Of a stretch of DNA of 36,937 nucleotides, positions 1 through 8,568 are shown one piece after another; the stretch's first letter is position 1; each line of letters begins with the position of its first letter. A model generated the notes under the pieces. It did not search any database and was not told where the DNA came from. It was given only the letters and a program-made list of their open reading frames with translations. Source of the DNA: Rhodospirillales bacterium (GTDB taxonomy: Bacteria > Pseudomonadota > Alphaproteobacteria > Rhodospirillales > Casp-alpha2); NCBI GenBank assembly GCA_017644185.1, contig JAEPMA010000019.1:1-36937 (forward strand), written 5' to 3'. A program made the position numbers and the translations under genes.

Positions 1-21
1 TTTGTGTCGTTTGGTTGCCAT
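1..21 (-). CDS. Transposase OrfA, first seven codons only (partial)
   Basis: Only the start of the gene is in the window. It encodes MATKRHK after a consensus ribosome binding site (GGAGGATCAAAG directly before ATG). IS3-family OrfA proteins commonly begin this way, carrying a helix-turn-helix that binds the element ends. The remainder lies beyond the left edge, so nothing can be said about integrity or activity. Confidence 0.45.
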
Positions 22-119
22 CTTTGATCCTCCGTTTCCTATCATAGCCGGTGGACCAATTCAGTGGGGGAGGATCACTCAAACGCGTCCGTGAGTTTTT
101 CGAAGGTAAATTGTCCACC
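1..119 (-). mobile_element. Edge of an IS3-family-like insertion sequence (partial)
   Basis: The window begins inside what looks like an insertion sequence reading leftward. A minus-strand ATG at 21-19, preceded by a strong GGAGGATC ribosome site, opens MATKRHK, which matches the usual N-terminus of IS3-family OrfA proteins. Between it and the first gene lie two arms of an imperfect inverted repeat, GGTGGACCAATT at 50-61 and AATTGTCCACC at 109-119; the outer arm may be the element terminus. The family call rests on seven residues and the exact end is not proven. Confidence 0.45.
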
Positions 120-133
120 TGAGCCGCTTGCCA

Positions 134-718
134 ATGGATACGTTCGACCAATCCGACAAACGTGACTTTTTCCGAAGGCAACGGCGCAACCTTATTGGTG
201 TATCCATTGTCACCGCGTTCTACGAAGCGGCAGACCTAAAGTTCCCGGAGATCAATCTTCTCGGAAATCGGATTGAAATCGATAACCCGGAAATCGTAAC
301 CACGGCGATTACCATCACTTTCATTTATTTTCTCTGGCGTTATTACACCGCCTGCAAGGAAGTAGAGGGCATATCTCGATTTCTAGGCGCTTGTCACAAT
401 TGGGCGGTCGAACGCTCTCGTGCTTATGTCACGCGCGCCCACGTAAATCCCAACCACCACAAATACCAAAGCGCCGAGGTCATCCAAGGTGGCAAGGTAG
501 AGTTAGTTTTTCGACTTAGGTTGAATAATGACGTTGGACCGGCACCCAACGTTACGGTGCGCGAGCGTTTCTGGGTTTATCAGATAATCTCCTTCGTACC
601 CACCAGCTTGAATACCTCGCATTTCACCGAATACGTCCTACCGTATCTGGTAGCTCTGATTGCGGGAGCCGAGCTTCTCGGTATTGGTGCTATCGACCAG
701 CTTACGAATCTATTCTAG
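134..718 (+). CDS. Hypothetical membrane protein, 194 aa
   Basis: I do not recognise this family. From ATG 134 (an in-frame TTG lies six bases upstream) it encodes 194 residues with a charged N-terminus rich in Arg and Asp, one clear membrane segment near residues 52-70 and a second close to the C-terminus around 165-188, separated by a soluble stretch with basic and His residues. The frame is open throughout and composition resembles coding DNA. The ribosome site is weak, only GAGC upstream. It begins just after the presumed insertion-sequence edge, so its promoter or its true N-terminus may have been altered by that insertion. No functional link to the metal genes is visible. Confidence 0.5.
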   Translation: MDTFDQSDKRDFFRRQRRNLIGVSIVTAFYEAADLKFPEINLLGNRIEIDNPEIVTTAITITFIYFLWRYYTACKEVEGISRFLGACHNWAVERSRAYVTRAHVNPNHHKYQSAEVIQGGKVELVFRLRLNNDVGPAPNVTVRERFWVYQIISFVPTSLNTSHFTEYVLPYLVALIAGAELLGIGAIDQLTNLF

Positions 719-1226
719 TGGCCTTCGGCTCATCGTCGATTGCACGTTCTTGGCGGTTTCTAATCCTTAATTTTGGACGGAGACGCATGACGACAACCCA
801 GGTCACAGCCCCCAGTGTCACTAGAATTTAAGTCACCTCCTACTAGATCTGTACTTTGGACAATAAGTGAATGTGACTTCTTGATCTTGCCAAACTGCCC
901 CAACGAAGTGCTCGTGCGAAGTCGAATATTTTGCTCCGCGCGGCCCCGATTCCGCTCCCTCTCTGAGAACTTTGAACTACTTCCGATTACTTCGAACGTT
1001 CCCGTTTGGTTTCTTGAAGTCGCATAACGTATCTTCACTCAAGGCTGCTAGCGATAGGCGAAGTTCGCCATCTTTACGGTTTCAGGCATTCTGTTGCATC
1101 GATTGAAATGTTTACTTCTGGCCCGATACGGTCCTGGGCGCTCATGCTAAATGAGGTCCGCTTGCGAAAGTGACGCGGAAGTACAGTCCTGCTTTTTAAA
1201 CATTCGCACGGCTTCGAAAGCGACCA
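719..1226. other. Intergenic stretch with no supported gene
   Basis: About 500 bases separate the orphan membrane protein from the end of merA. The open frames present are short, lack ribosome sites and encode low-quality, Ser/Arg-rich sequence on both strands. No tRNA, clear terminator or insertion-sequence end was recognised. It may be residue of older rearrangement. Confidence 0.4.
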
Positions 1227-2657
1227 TTACCCAGCACAGCAAGAGAGTTTGCTGACATCCTTGTTGAAGGTTTGTGCGGCTAATTTGAGCCCTTCGACTG
1301 TTGTCAGATAAGGAAACAGCGTATCTGCCAGGTCGGTCACGGTCATGCCGCATTTGATTGCCAGGGCAGCGGTCTGAATACTGTCAGCTCCCTCAGGGGC
1401 AAGTATTTGAGCGCCTAGAAGCCGGTCCGTTTTCTTGTCAGCTATCAGCTTGATCAGTCCCCTCGTGTCACGCGCGGCTAGCGCACGAGGGACGTGATCG
1501 AGTGAAATGGTCGACGTGATCACATCATACCTATTGTCCTTGGCAGCGGCCTCCGTAAATCCGACACCCGCTACCTGTGGATCGGAGAATACCACCCAGG
1601 GCATGGCGGAGTTGTCGTACACCAAGCTGTCAAAATTCAAAGCGTTCTTTGCGGCTAGCTTTGCGCCGTATGCCGCCATGTAGACGAACTGGTCGCGATT
1701 GGTCACATCGCCCGCCGCATAGACACCAGGCCTAGATGTGCGCATCCGGTCATCAACGACAATCGCACCGCGTTTGTCCAAGTCGATGCCTGCTTCAGCC
1801 AACCCCAGCCCCTCAGTGTTAGGAGTACGCCCGGTAGCAACCAGCAACTGCTCAGCCTTGAGTTCTAGGAGTGTATCGCCTTCCTTGACGCAGACGGTCA
1901 CGCCCGTCTCATCTTCACGGCAAGCATCATAGGCAATGCCGCAATAGAGCTTCATGCCTTCAGCGCGGAATGCATCTGCCAGCGCGTCCGATATCTCCGG
2001 TTCCACCTGTGGCAGCAAGCGCGAGCGGCAGACCACTGTCACCTGAACACCCATACGGGCCATCATTTGGGCAATCTCCGCACCAATATAGCCACCGCCG
2101 ATGACGATCAGGCTTTCGGGCAGGGTTTCCAACTCCAGTACGGAAGTGCTGGTTAGGTAGTTCACCTCTTCGAGGCCGGGTATCGGCGGCACGGAAGGCC
2201 GTCCACCAGTTGTGATGATGGTCTTTCCTGCGGCAATCGGTGTGTCATTGAGGATGACACCTGCGCCGTTCAGCCGTGCCGCGCCTTCCAGATAGGTGAT
2301 ATTGTTATATTCAGGCAGTAGATCGGCGTACTTCTTCTGCCGCAATGTCATGACGAGGTCGTCCTTGGCGGCGATCAGCTTCCTCCAATCATCCACCCCC
2401 GCTTCTCCGGACAGGCCTGGGAACCGTCCTGCCGCCCTCGCGCCGTGCAACGCTTCGGCTGCACGGATCATCGTCTTGGACGGTACGCAGCCCACATTGA
2501 CGCAAGTGCCACCAATGGTGCCATGACCTATCAGCGCCACATTGGCTCCTTCTTCAGCAGCGGTAATAGCAGCCGAAAAGCCTGCCGACCCCGCGCCGAT
2601 TACAGCGATGTCGTTGGTTGACGTTGATCGTGAGCCCGCGTCGCAGCATTCCGTCAT
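1227..2657 (-). CDS. merA: Mercuric reductase MerA, 476 aa
   Basis: Cytoplasmic flavoprotein disulfide reductase that uses NADPH to reduce Hg(II) to volatile Hg(0). Seen: the FAD-binding GAGSAGF near residues 21-27, the redox-active motif CVNVGCVPSK with C52 and C57, an NADPH-binding GGGYIGAE, and the C-terminal vicinal pair C473-C474 that passes Hg(II) to the active site. It lacks the N-terminal HMA (NmerA) domain found in longer MerA proteins, though a CC pair sits at residues 4-5. The start is ATG 2657, not the longer frame: AGGAGAAC lies just upstream and the ATG overlaps the merF stop as ATGA. Last gene of merTPFA; no merD or merB follows. Confidence 0.96.
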   Translation of the reverse strand: MTECCDAGSRSTSTNDIAVIGAGSAGFSAAITAAEEGANVALIGHGTIGGTCVNVGCVPSKTMIRAAEALHGARAAGRFPGLSGEAGVDDWRKLIAAKDDLVMTLRQKKYADLLPEYNNITYLEGAARLNGAGVILNDTPIAAGKTIITTGGRPSVPPIPGLEEVNYLTSTSVLELETLPESLIVIGGGYIGAEIAQMMARMGVQVTVVCRSRLLPQVEPEISDALADAFRAEGMKLYCGIAYDACREDETGVTVCVKEGDTLLELKAEQLLVATGRTPNTEGLGLAEAGIDLDKRGAIVVDDRMRTSRPGVYAAGDVTNRDQFVYMAAYGAKLAAKNALNFDSLVYDNSAMPWVVFSDPQVAGVGFTEAAAKDNRYDVITSTISLDHVPRALAARDTRGLIKLIADKKTDRLLGAQILAPEGADSIQTAALAIKCGMTVTDLADTLFPYLTTVEGLKLAAQTFNKDVSKLSCCAG

Positions 2658-2905
2658 TTTAAGTTCTCCTCGTTTGTTTGAATATCCGGCTCGCAACAGG
2701 CCACCGCGCGCTGTCGTCGCCACAGACCGTAGACCGTCATGCCCAGGAATGCGGCAAGCGCGGGAAAAAGAACATAGTCCAGCCCGCCGACCCATGCGGA
2801 AAGACCGATCGCGCCGAGCGCAACGACAAGCACAGGCGTGGCACAGCAGATCGCCGCAATGACTGTGCCGACGATGCCTGCCTTGACGATTGTTGCGTCC
2901 TTCAC
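2654..2905 (-). CDS. merF: Mercury transporter MerF, 83 aa
   Basis: Small inner-membrane protein that carries Hg(II) to the cytoplasm for MerA. Two membrane helices are visible, roughly residues 8-36 and 42-62, with the vicinal pair C20-C21 in the first helix (ICCATPVLV) and a second pair C70-C71 near the C-terminus, which is the MerF signature. I chose GTG 2905: it lies five bases after the merP stop, has AAGGA upstream, and gives a length close to the usual 81 residues; the longer ATG frame would overlap merP by 50-odd bases. Its stop overlaps the merA start. Confidence 0.88.
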   Translation of the reverse strand: MKDATIVKAGIVGTVIAAICCATPVLVVALGAIGLSAWVGGLDYVLFPALAAFLGMTVYGLWRRQRAVACCEPDIQTNEENLK

Positions 2906-2909
2906 TGGG

Positions 2910-3242
2910 TCATCCTTGGACCGATGCCGGATAGCCAACATTTGTGGACGCTGCGGCGATGGCATCGGAAGTTGTGATGGATGGGTCGAAAACGACTATC
3001 GCCGTTTTAGTATCGAAGTCGACGGTTACCGACTTGACACCGGGAACACCTTCCATTGCCTTCTTGACGGTGACCGGGCACAGCGCGCAGGTCATGTTTT
3101 CAATCGAAAATGTGGCAGTTTGGGCGGCAGCAACTTGCATAGTCACATACTGTGCCGTAGCAGGTGTAACGCCATTGCCGGTCATCCAGGCAAGCCCGCC
3201 AAGGGTCAGCAAGGCCACTGCCAAAATAGGCAATCGTTTCAT
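2910..3242 (-). CDS. merP: Periplasmic mercury-binding protein MerP, 110 aa
   Basis: Periplasmic HMA-fold protein that captures Hg(II) and hands it to MerT. A signal peptide occupies about residues 1-30; the metal site is NMTCALC with C52 and C55, followed by a normal HMA fold ending near residue 108. Start ATG 3242 is preceded by GGAGAACCTC. At 110 residues it is longer than the classical 91-residue MerP because of an extended linker after the signal sequence. It sits between merT and merF with gaps of 23 and 4 bases. Confidence 0.93.
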   Translation of the reverse strand: MKRLPILAVALLTLGGLAWMTGNGVTPATAQYVTMQVAAAQTATFSIENMTCALCPVTVKKAMEGVPGVKSVTVDFDTKTAIVVFDPSITTSDAIAAASTNVGYPASVQG

Positions 3243-3265
3243 GAGAGGTTCTCCGTAGATTGCAG

Positions 3266-3664
3266 TTAGTATAGGAATGGCGCCCACCAATCGATGGTCA
3301 GTGCGAGCAGGACCACGACCGTCGAGATCCAGAGCGCTGTCTTGGTGATGGTGGACGATTGCGGCTTGGCGCAGTAACCGTCGACATCACATGCAGAACC
3401 GGCCTTAAAGTAAACTTGCCGGAAACCGAGACCTATAAAGACGAGCGCGAGACTGGCGAAAACAGGTTTGTATGGCTCAAGCGCGGTTAAGCTGCCGATC
3501 CACGCACCAGAGATACCCAGCATCACAAATAGCAGCGGCACGATGCAGCAACTCGAGGCAAGAATGGCACCGATCACGCCGCCAGACGTGAAGATTGACT
3601 GCTTGCGATCGCCCTGCGCCTCACGGGCCTGTAAGGCACGGGTTTCTGTTTCCGTAGTGCTCAC
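3266..3664 (-). CDS. merT: Mercuric transport protein MerT, 132 aa
   Basis: Inner-membrane Hg(II) importer. Three membrane segments are visible near residues 28-48, 65-85 and 108-125. C39-C40 lie in the first helix (SSCCIVPLL) and C92/C98 lie in the loop after helix two; these are the cysteines that relay Hg(II) in the family. The start is GTG 3664 with GAGGAC upstream. The N-terminal 22 residues are longer and more polar than in Tn21 MerT. First gene of the operon, reading from the divergent MerR-controlled promoter. Confidence 0.93.
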   Translation of the reverse strand: MSTTETETRALQAREAQGDRKQSIFTSGGVIGAILASSCCIVPLLFVMLGISGAWIGSLTALEPYKPVFASLALVFIGLGFRQVYFKAGSACDVDGYCAKPQSSTITKTALWISTVVVLLALTIDWWAPFLY

Positions 3665-3695
3665 GAATTAACGTCCTCGCTTTTGTTCCAGTAAC

Positions 3696-3726
3696 AAGGT
3701 AAGGTCTGTAGTAACTACAGACTCAA
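3696..3726 (-). promoter_or_regulatory. MerR operator/promoter for merTPFA
   Basis: On the minus strand a -35 TTGAGT (3726-3721) and a -10 TACCTT (3701-3696) are separated by 19 bp, the over-long spacer typical of MerR-activated promoters. A perfect 9+1+9 palindrome, GTCTGTAGT-A-ACTACAGAC, fills 3704-3722. It lies between merT and merR, so MerR should repress its own gene and activate merT in Hg(II). Confidence 0.85.
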
Positions 3727-3739
3727 GAGAGTTTTTTCG

Positions 3740-4153
3740 ATGAGTGATCACAGATCTGCGAAGGGAATGAAACGCGCCGAACTCGCGCGGCAAACTGGCT
3801 GCAACCTGGAGACGATCCGGTACTACGAGAAGATCGGCATGATGCCCGACCCGCCACGCATGGCGTCCGGCTACCGTGTATATGATGAAACCCATGTGGC
3901 ACGCCTGCGCTTTATTCTGCGTGGCCGCGAGCTGGGGTTCTCCATCGAAGAAATACGCGGTCTCTTGAGCTTGGTTGACCGAGGCACCCAGACTTGCGCC
4001 GAGGTACAAGCGTTAACCGAACGGCACCTTGCTGACGTACGGACCAAGATTGCTGATCTCAAGCGCATAGAAAAAGTGCTGGCCGATACGGCAGCGCAAT
4101 GCTCGGGTGCGGAGGTGCCGGAGTGTCCCGTGTTGGAGGCGCTGGCATCGTGA
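3740..4153 (+). CDS. merR: Mercury-responsive regulator MerR, 137 aa
   Basis: Dimeric DNA-binding activator/repressor of the divergent merTPFA operon. The N-terminal winged helix-turn-helix includes [10 protein letters not shown] (residues 24-33), followed by a long dimerisation helix. The three Hg(II)-binding cysteines are present as C86, C121 and C129; the first interval of 35 residues equals that of Tn501 MerR and the second is one residue shorter. Start ATG 3740 follows AGAGAG. Its stop overlaps the GTG of the ynfA-like pseudogene, so the two formed one short operon. Confidence 0.93.
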   Translation: MSDHRSAKGMKRAELARQTGCNLETIRYYEKIGMMPDPPRMASGYRVYDETHVARLRFILRGRELGFSIEEIRGLLSLVDRGTQTCAEVQALTERHLADVRTKIADLKRIEKVLADTAAQCSGAEVPECPVLEALAS

Positions 4154-4479
4154 TTGGTACGGTTTCCGTCTACGTCGGGGCTGCCATCGCGGAAATTGCC
4201 GGTTGCTTCGCTTTCTGGGCCTGGCTGCGCTTAGGTAAGTCGCCATGGTGGCTCGTGCCCGGCATGGTCAGTCTGGCTCTGTTCGCGTTCCTTCTGACCC
4301 GCGTTGACAGTGACCTTGCTGGGCGTGCTTACGCCGCCTAAGGCGGAATTTACATTGCCGCGTCAATTCTGTGGCTCTGGTTAGTAGAAACGCGAACACC
4401 CGATCGATGGGATCTAGTCGGCGCGACTATCTGTCTCCTGGGAGCAGCGATTATCCTTTGGGGGCCGCGGGGAACTTAG
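4150..4479 (+). pseudogene. YnfA-family (UPF0060) membrane protein gene broken by one in-frame stop
   Basis: Read from GTG 4150 (overlapping the merR stop as GTGA), the frame gives a YnfA-like protein of 109 codons, matching the family's usual 108 residues. It has four membrane segments, [16 protein letters not shown] near the start and [11 protein letters not shown] in the second. The frame is interrupted by TAA at 4339-4341, exactly where the conserved Tyr of the family's AAYGG motif belongs; afterwards GGIYIAAS and ILWLWLVE continue in the same frame to TAG 4477. A single substitution of TAC or TAT explains it. YnfA proteins are small SMR-like membrane proteins of unclear role. Either a recent inactivation or a sequencing error. 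Confidence 0.82.
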
Positions 4480-4997
4480 CTGTAATGTTTTTCAATCTCC
4501 CACTCCCATTTGCCATCGCACCACGTCGGCTAATCGATCTTAGAGTTGGAACCACTTATTAGCAGCGAAGAGATTGGGTTATGGCGAGAGGAAGAGCATC
4601 TAACAATACCCAATTAACATCAGCGTTAGGGCAAGTGAGTGACCAACAACCCCTCTGAAGTCAGACGACGCATCTTTTTCACAAGGTCATGAAAATTGGG
4701 CTAATTCCGCCACGATGGTTGTTTCAGGCGTTCGATTGTATTTACTCAAATCTCTGTTCGTAGCGCGAGGGAAGCTACTCTCAACAGATACTCTCGTATC
4801 CGTTCTGCCGCTCGGTGCGTGCACGTATAATAGCTTCTTCGACATCGATAGGTTTGATTGCTTGCTCACCTCAAACGGACTTCTATCTTTCTGCTCTCAT
4901 ATGGCGACCAAAAACCGAGAACGACCATTTGTCGCGTTGTAAGCAACTCGGATACTGGATCATCCAATGCGGACCCAGTTTTGCCAATGCATGTTGG
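4480..4997. other. Intergenic stretch with no supported gene
   Basis: Roughly 500 bases between the ynfA-like pseudogene and the convergent small membrane-protein gene. Short frames on both strands have no ribosome sites and no recognisable motifs. No terminator with a U-tract or insertion-sequence end was found. Confidence 0.4.
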
Positions 4998-5351
4998 TTA
5001 AGCGGCTTTTTGTTTAATTTGAATTTGAATATTCGCAGCTATTATGAGCGTAACGAAATGAATAGCGGCCTTGCTCCAAAATGAAATGATCAACCCTTCC
5101 ACCAAGTGAAACGTAGCGAAAACTATGATGACAGGCATGATGATAGGAACTCGAGCAACAAGGCCCCATATAAGGGCAGCAACAATGAGAATTGAGACAT
5201 AGATATTAAAGGCTCGGTAAGAACCCCACTCAAACGAAATTACATCAGGCGCCCATCCAAAAGCGTTGTAAACCAGAACGCTTGATGCGCACGCGGCAAA
5301 CATGGCCTGCAGGATTATAAGGGATACAAGTTGCCATCTCTTGATGATCAT
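4998..5351 (-). CDS. Small integral membrane protein of unknown function, 117 aa
   Basis: I do not recognise a named family. Four membrane segments are visible at about residues 7-29, 50-66, 69-90 and 94-110, with a short basic N-terminus and a Lys-rich tail. Possible metal ligands are sparse: C21 in the first helix, H82 and H98. Start ATG 5351 has AGAGG about ten bases upstream. It lies 55 bases downstream of the YPC-type ATPase in the same direction, so it probably ends that operon, perhaps as an accessory subunit. Codon use and composition are somewhat more AT-rich than in the ATPase. Confidence 0.65.
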   Translation of the reverse strand: MIIKRWQLVSLIILQAMFAACASSVLVYNAFGWAPDVISFEWGSYRAFNIYVSILIVAALIWGLVARVPIIMPVIIVFATFHLVEGLIISFWSKAAIHFVTLIIAANIQIQIKQKAA

Positions 5352-5406
5352 AGCGCGTCTACCTCTCTAAATCGGACAATCAATTTTCCAACTATCCGGA
5401 TGTTCA

Positions 5407-7854
5407 TTACGTGTTGCCTGTTCTTGAAACCGGTTTCCCAACGCTAAGTATCGCGTCGATGAACAGTCTCGGCTTGCCCCAGAGCGAGTTGACGAAAATG
5501 GTCGTCACACTTGCGGCCATGGCGACCATAGCCCAGACAGGGTAAAGCAATCCCGTCGCGGCGACGGGGACGCCAACGCCATTGAACAGGAAGGCGAGCG
5601 ACACGTTCTGCAGCATCTTGCGGTACCCTTGCCGACTGATTTCCCGCGCTTCGACGACGTTCGAGATGTCGTTGTTGAGAATGATGATATCGGCAGCGTC
5701 GATGGCGATGTCGGTGCCCGCGCCCATGGCGATGCCCACATCCGCCTGCATGAGCGCAGGTGCATCGTTGATGCCGTCACCGACCATGGCGGTTCGGCCT
5801 TGCCGCTGAAGATCGCGGATCAGTTCGGCTTTCTCGCCGGGCAGCACTTCTGCGTGAACGACGTCGATGCCGAGTTCCTTGGCGATATTATACCCTGCGC
5901 GTTCGTTGTCGCCGGTAATCAGAACCGTTCTTATACCCGCGTCACGTAATTTGGCGATCGTCGTTCCGGCTTCCCGCCGCGGCAAGTCTCCCAAGGCAAC
6001 GATCCCGAGAAGTACACCGCCATGAGCGACTGCGATTACCGTCCGTCCCAGCTCCTGTAAGGCTTCGATCCGGTGGGCGAGCGAAGCAAGATCGATGTCA
6101 TTCTGCGAGAGGAACCGTGGGCTTCCCACGATCACGTCTTTGCCGTCGACTGCGGCGATCACACCCTTACCGGGAACCGCTTCGAACGTATCGGTGTCCG
6201 GCGGCGTCACTCCTGCATCGAAGGCCGCTTCCACGATGGCTTCGCCGAGTGGGTGCTCCGAGACCGATTCCGCCGCGGCAGCATATATCAGAACTTGATT
6301 TGCATCTCCCGATACGGCTTCCACCTCGTGAACCCGGGGGCGGCCCTCGGTCAGCGTGCCGGTTTTGTCGAAGGCAATCTGCCGGACCAGACGGTAACCC
6401 TGGAACGCTTCTCCCGTCCGCATCAGGATGCCTTTTTCCGCCGCCTCGCCTGCACCCCTAACAATTGACAATGGTGCGGAGATGCCGACTGCGCAGGGAT
6501 AGCCCATGACGAGTACGCTAAGGCCCGCGAAAACCGCACGTTGCAGGTCGGGTGTGAAACCGAACACTTGCGGCAATGCCGCCCAGCCGATGAAAGAGAG
6601 GATCGAGATCGTCAGGACGGCCGGTGTGTAAACCTGTAGAACGCGGTCAACCAGATGCAAAAGACCGGGTTTGAGGGCACGGGCATCTTCGACCTCGCGC
6701 GCAACACGGCGGAGAAAACTCTGATCGCCGACAGCAGTGACCCGGACCAGCAAAGTCCCGTTGCCATTAATCGTGCCGCCGATCACGGCATCGCCGATCT
6801 TTCGTTCAACGGGCATCGGTTCGCCGGTAACGAGGGATTGATCCACGGTAGAACGGCCGTCGATGATTTCACCATCCACCGGCAGGCGGTCGCCAGGCCG
6901 CACCCTCACCAGATCGTCTTCGACAATCTCGCTTGTCGGGATTTCGATTTCGGCACCGTCGCGTTGCACGCGCGCGATATCCGGCTGCAGATCGAGCAGT
7001 CTTTTGACGGCCTGTGACGACCGTGTTTTGACGATCAGCGACAGCCATTCTGAAAAAATGTGATACGTCGCGACCATGACGGCAACGGCGAAGAAGGGCG
7101 CCGTCGGATAATCGGATTGGCCGAGGATCAAACCGATAGTACCTCCGGCCAGCCCGGCAAATGCCCCGGCCTCAAGCAGTACGTGCTGGTTCAATATCCC
7201 CCGTCGAAGGGCCTGAACAGCCATAATCAGAATGTGACGGGCAATACCGAAAACAAGAACGACGGCAAGCATCCCTACGATCCATGGCGTGAAGGCGGTC
7301 AGTGCTCCGGTATCTTTCAGTACGAGTAACCCGGTCACCAAGACGCCGAGGCCCCCGGCGCCGATGAGTGCTGGCCATAACCCGCGCGCCCGAAGAACGA
7401 GAAAAACGAAGGCGATCAAACTGAGCGTTGCTATCGTGGGAAGGATCAGCGAGAGCGGCCCGGCCGGCTCGGTAATCAATGCGACGGATAGAAGGCTGAA
7501 TACGGTAGCTGTCAGGAAGCGGCGGCCCTCGACGACGAGTTCACGCTCTTCCTCTTCAAAAGGCCGCAATTTGTTTGGGTCGTGAACGGTGTAACCGATG
7601 TCGCGTAAAATCTGCAATAACCCCTCCGGCGTGGTCGCCGACGGGTCAAATTCGACAAGCGCCTGTTCGTGGGTCAGGCTAACCGCGACTTTATCCACGC
7701 CGGTTTGCTTGCCGAGTGCTTTCTCGATCGTGCCCGTGCAAAGCGAGCAATGGAGGCCGCCGATACGCGCACGAATACGTGCCCGGCCGGGGCGCTCCGC
7801 CGGTTCTTCCTTCCAGTACGTCGATGTCGGTTCGTCGGCGGTTATCGCGGTCAT
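5407..7854 (-). CDS. Heavy-metal P1B-type ATPase with atypical YPC motif, 815 aa
   Basis: Metal-exporting ATPase of the inner membrane. Domains in order: an HMA domain at about 25-95 with GLHCSLC (C36, C39); a membrane region with about six hydrophobic stretches (112-275); actuator domain with TGEP at 343-346; the transport-site helix with GYPCAVGIS, Y452-P453-C454 replacing the usual CPC; phosphorylation motif DKTGT with D496; SEHPLGEA in the nucleotide-binding domain; GDGINDAP hinge; and two C-terminal helices. Typical P1B enzymes have four helices before the actuator, so two extra are likely. Start ATG 7854 follows GGAG. Cargo is uncertain; the HMA-bearing MerR regulator upstream suggests a thiophilic ion such as Hg, Cd or Pb. 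Confidence 0.88.
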   Translation of the reverse strand: MTAITADEPTSTYWKEEPAERPGRARIRARIGGLHCSLCTGTIEKALGKQTGVDKVAVSLTHEQALVEFDPSATTPEGLLQILRDIGYTVHDPNKLRPFEEEERELVVEGRRFLTATVFSLLSVALITEPAGPLSLILPTIATLSLIAFVFLVLRARGLWPALIGAGGLGVLVTGLLVLKDTGALTAFTPWIVGMLAVVLVFGIARHILIMAVQALRRGILNQHVLLEAGAFAGLAGGTIGLILGQSDYPTAPFFAVAVMVATYHIFSEWLSLIVKTRSSQAVKRLLDLQPDIARVQRDGAEIEIPTSEIVEDDLVRVRPGDRLPVDGEIIDGRSTVDQSLVTGEPMPVERKIGDAVIGGTINGNGTLLVRVTAVGDQSFLRRVAREVEDARALKPGLLHLVDRVLQVYTPAVLTISILSFIGWAALPQVFGFTPDLQRAVFAGLSVLVMGYPCAVGISAPLSIVRGAGEAAEKGILMRTGEAFQGYRLVRQIAFDKTGTLTEGRPRVHEVEAVSGDANQVLIYAAAAESVSEHPLGEAIVEAAFDAGVTPPDTDTFEAVPGKGVIAAVDGKDVIVGSPRFLSQNDIDLASLAHRIEALQELGRTVIAVAHGGVLLGIVALGDLPRREAGTTIAKLRDAGIRTVLITGDNERAGYNIAKELGIDVVHAEVLPGEKAELIRDLQRQGRTAMVGDGINDAPALMQADVGIAMGAGTDIAIDAADIIILNNDISNVVEAREISRQGYRKMLQNVSLAFLFNGVGVPVAATGLLYPVWAMVAMAASVTTIFVNSLWGKPRLFIDAILSVGKPVSRTGNT

Positions 7855-7884
7855 GATATATACTCCGTAAAAATCTCAAACCGA

Positions 7885-8568
7885 TCAGCCGGCGGAAGTG
7901 CCCGCTTTCAGATCGGCAAACAGGCCGAACCAGATCGACCATCCGCCGAGTGCAATGAGGACCAGACCGGCTAATGCTGGATATCGGCCGGAGAGAGTTG
8001 CAATACGCTCAAGCCAGCCACGTGCGCGTGGGACGAGAACGGCCACCACCAACGGGATGCTTAATCCAAGGCCGAAAACAGCGAGCGCGATGAAGCCCTT
8101 TGCTACCGTCGCGCCGGAGGAAGCGGCGGCTGCTGCCAACAATGCGAGCAACAACGGTGCCGCGCAGGCAGGGATGTTGAATCCGAACAGGAGGCCGAGG
8201 CCAACGGATCCACGGTATCCGCTAAGTCGACGAAGTCCTGGCCCGATTGAACGCGTGAAAAAGCGTAACTGTCCGGTCGCGAGCAATATCCCGAGAAGAA
8301 CATACAATGTCCCTAAACCCAGCCATGCATGTCGCTGCAGGTCGAGAAACATGTCTCCGATGAGCACGGCGAGAACCCCGAGCAAACCGATGAATACCGA
8401 CCGGGTCGCGGCGAAAACGGCTGTCTCTAAGACCTTCACCGACGGATCTTTGCCTTCAAGGTATTTTATGAAGACGAGGCTGGAGCCGATCGTGCACGGT
8501 TCAATGAACCCAAAAAGGCCCAACCCGGCAGGAATAGCGACCAGTCCAATAAACCCGGTTTCGATCAT
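7885..8568 (-). CDS. CcdA/DsbD-like membrane thiol-reductant carrier, 227 aa
   Basis: Polytopic membrane protein of the CcdA/DsbD beta-domain superfamily, which moves electrons from cytoplasmic thioredoxin across the membrane through two cysteines. Seen: about six hydrophobic helices, and the two hallmark sites FIEPCTIGSS with C25 and NIPACAAPLL with C135, arranged as an internal pseudo-repeat. Start ATG 8568 overlaps the stop of the MerR-HMA gene (ATGA) and the ATPase gene follows after 30 bases, so the three are one operon. It is not beside any cytochrome gene here. It may keep the HMA cysteines reduced or act as a metal permease; both are inference. Confidence 0.82.
   Translation of the reverse strand: MIETGFIGLVAIPAGLGLFGFIEPCTIGSSLVFIKYLEGKDPSVKVLETAVFAATRSVFIGLLGVLAVLIGDMFLDLQRHAWLGLGTLYVLLGILLATGQLRFFTRSIGPGLRRLSGYRGSVGLGLLFGFNIPACAAPLLLALLAAAAASSGATVAKGFIALAVFGLGLSIPLVVAVLVPRARGWLERIATLSGRYPALAGLVLIALGGWSIWFGLFADLKAGTSAG

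Noticed and set aside
760-1038. 92-aa minus-strand frame and an overlapping 70-aa plus-strand frame
   Set aside because: Low-complexity Ser/Arg content, no ribosome sites, and overlap on opposite strands; they look like chance frames.
2654-2965. Longer 103-aa start for merF
   Set aside because: It would overlap merP by 56 bases; GTG 2905 has a ribosome site and gives the usual MerF length.
4371-4562. 63-aa frame overlapping the end of the ynfA-like gene
   Set aside because: It is in another frame from the ynfA-like sequence and has no membrane or family character.
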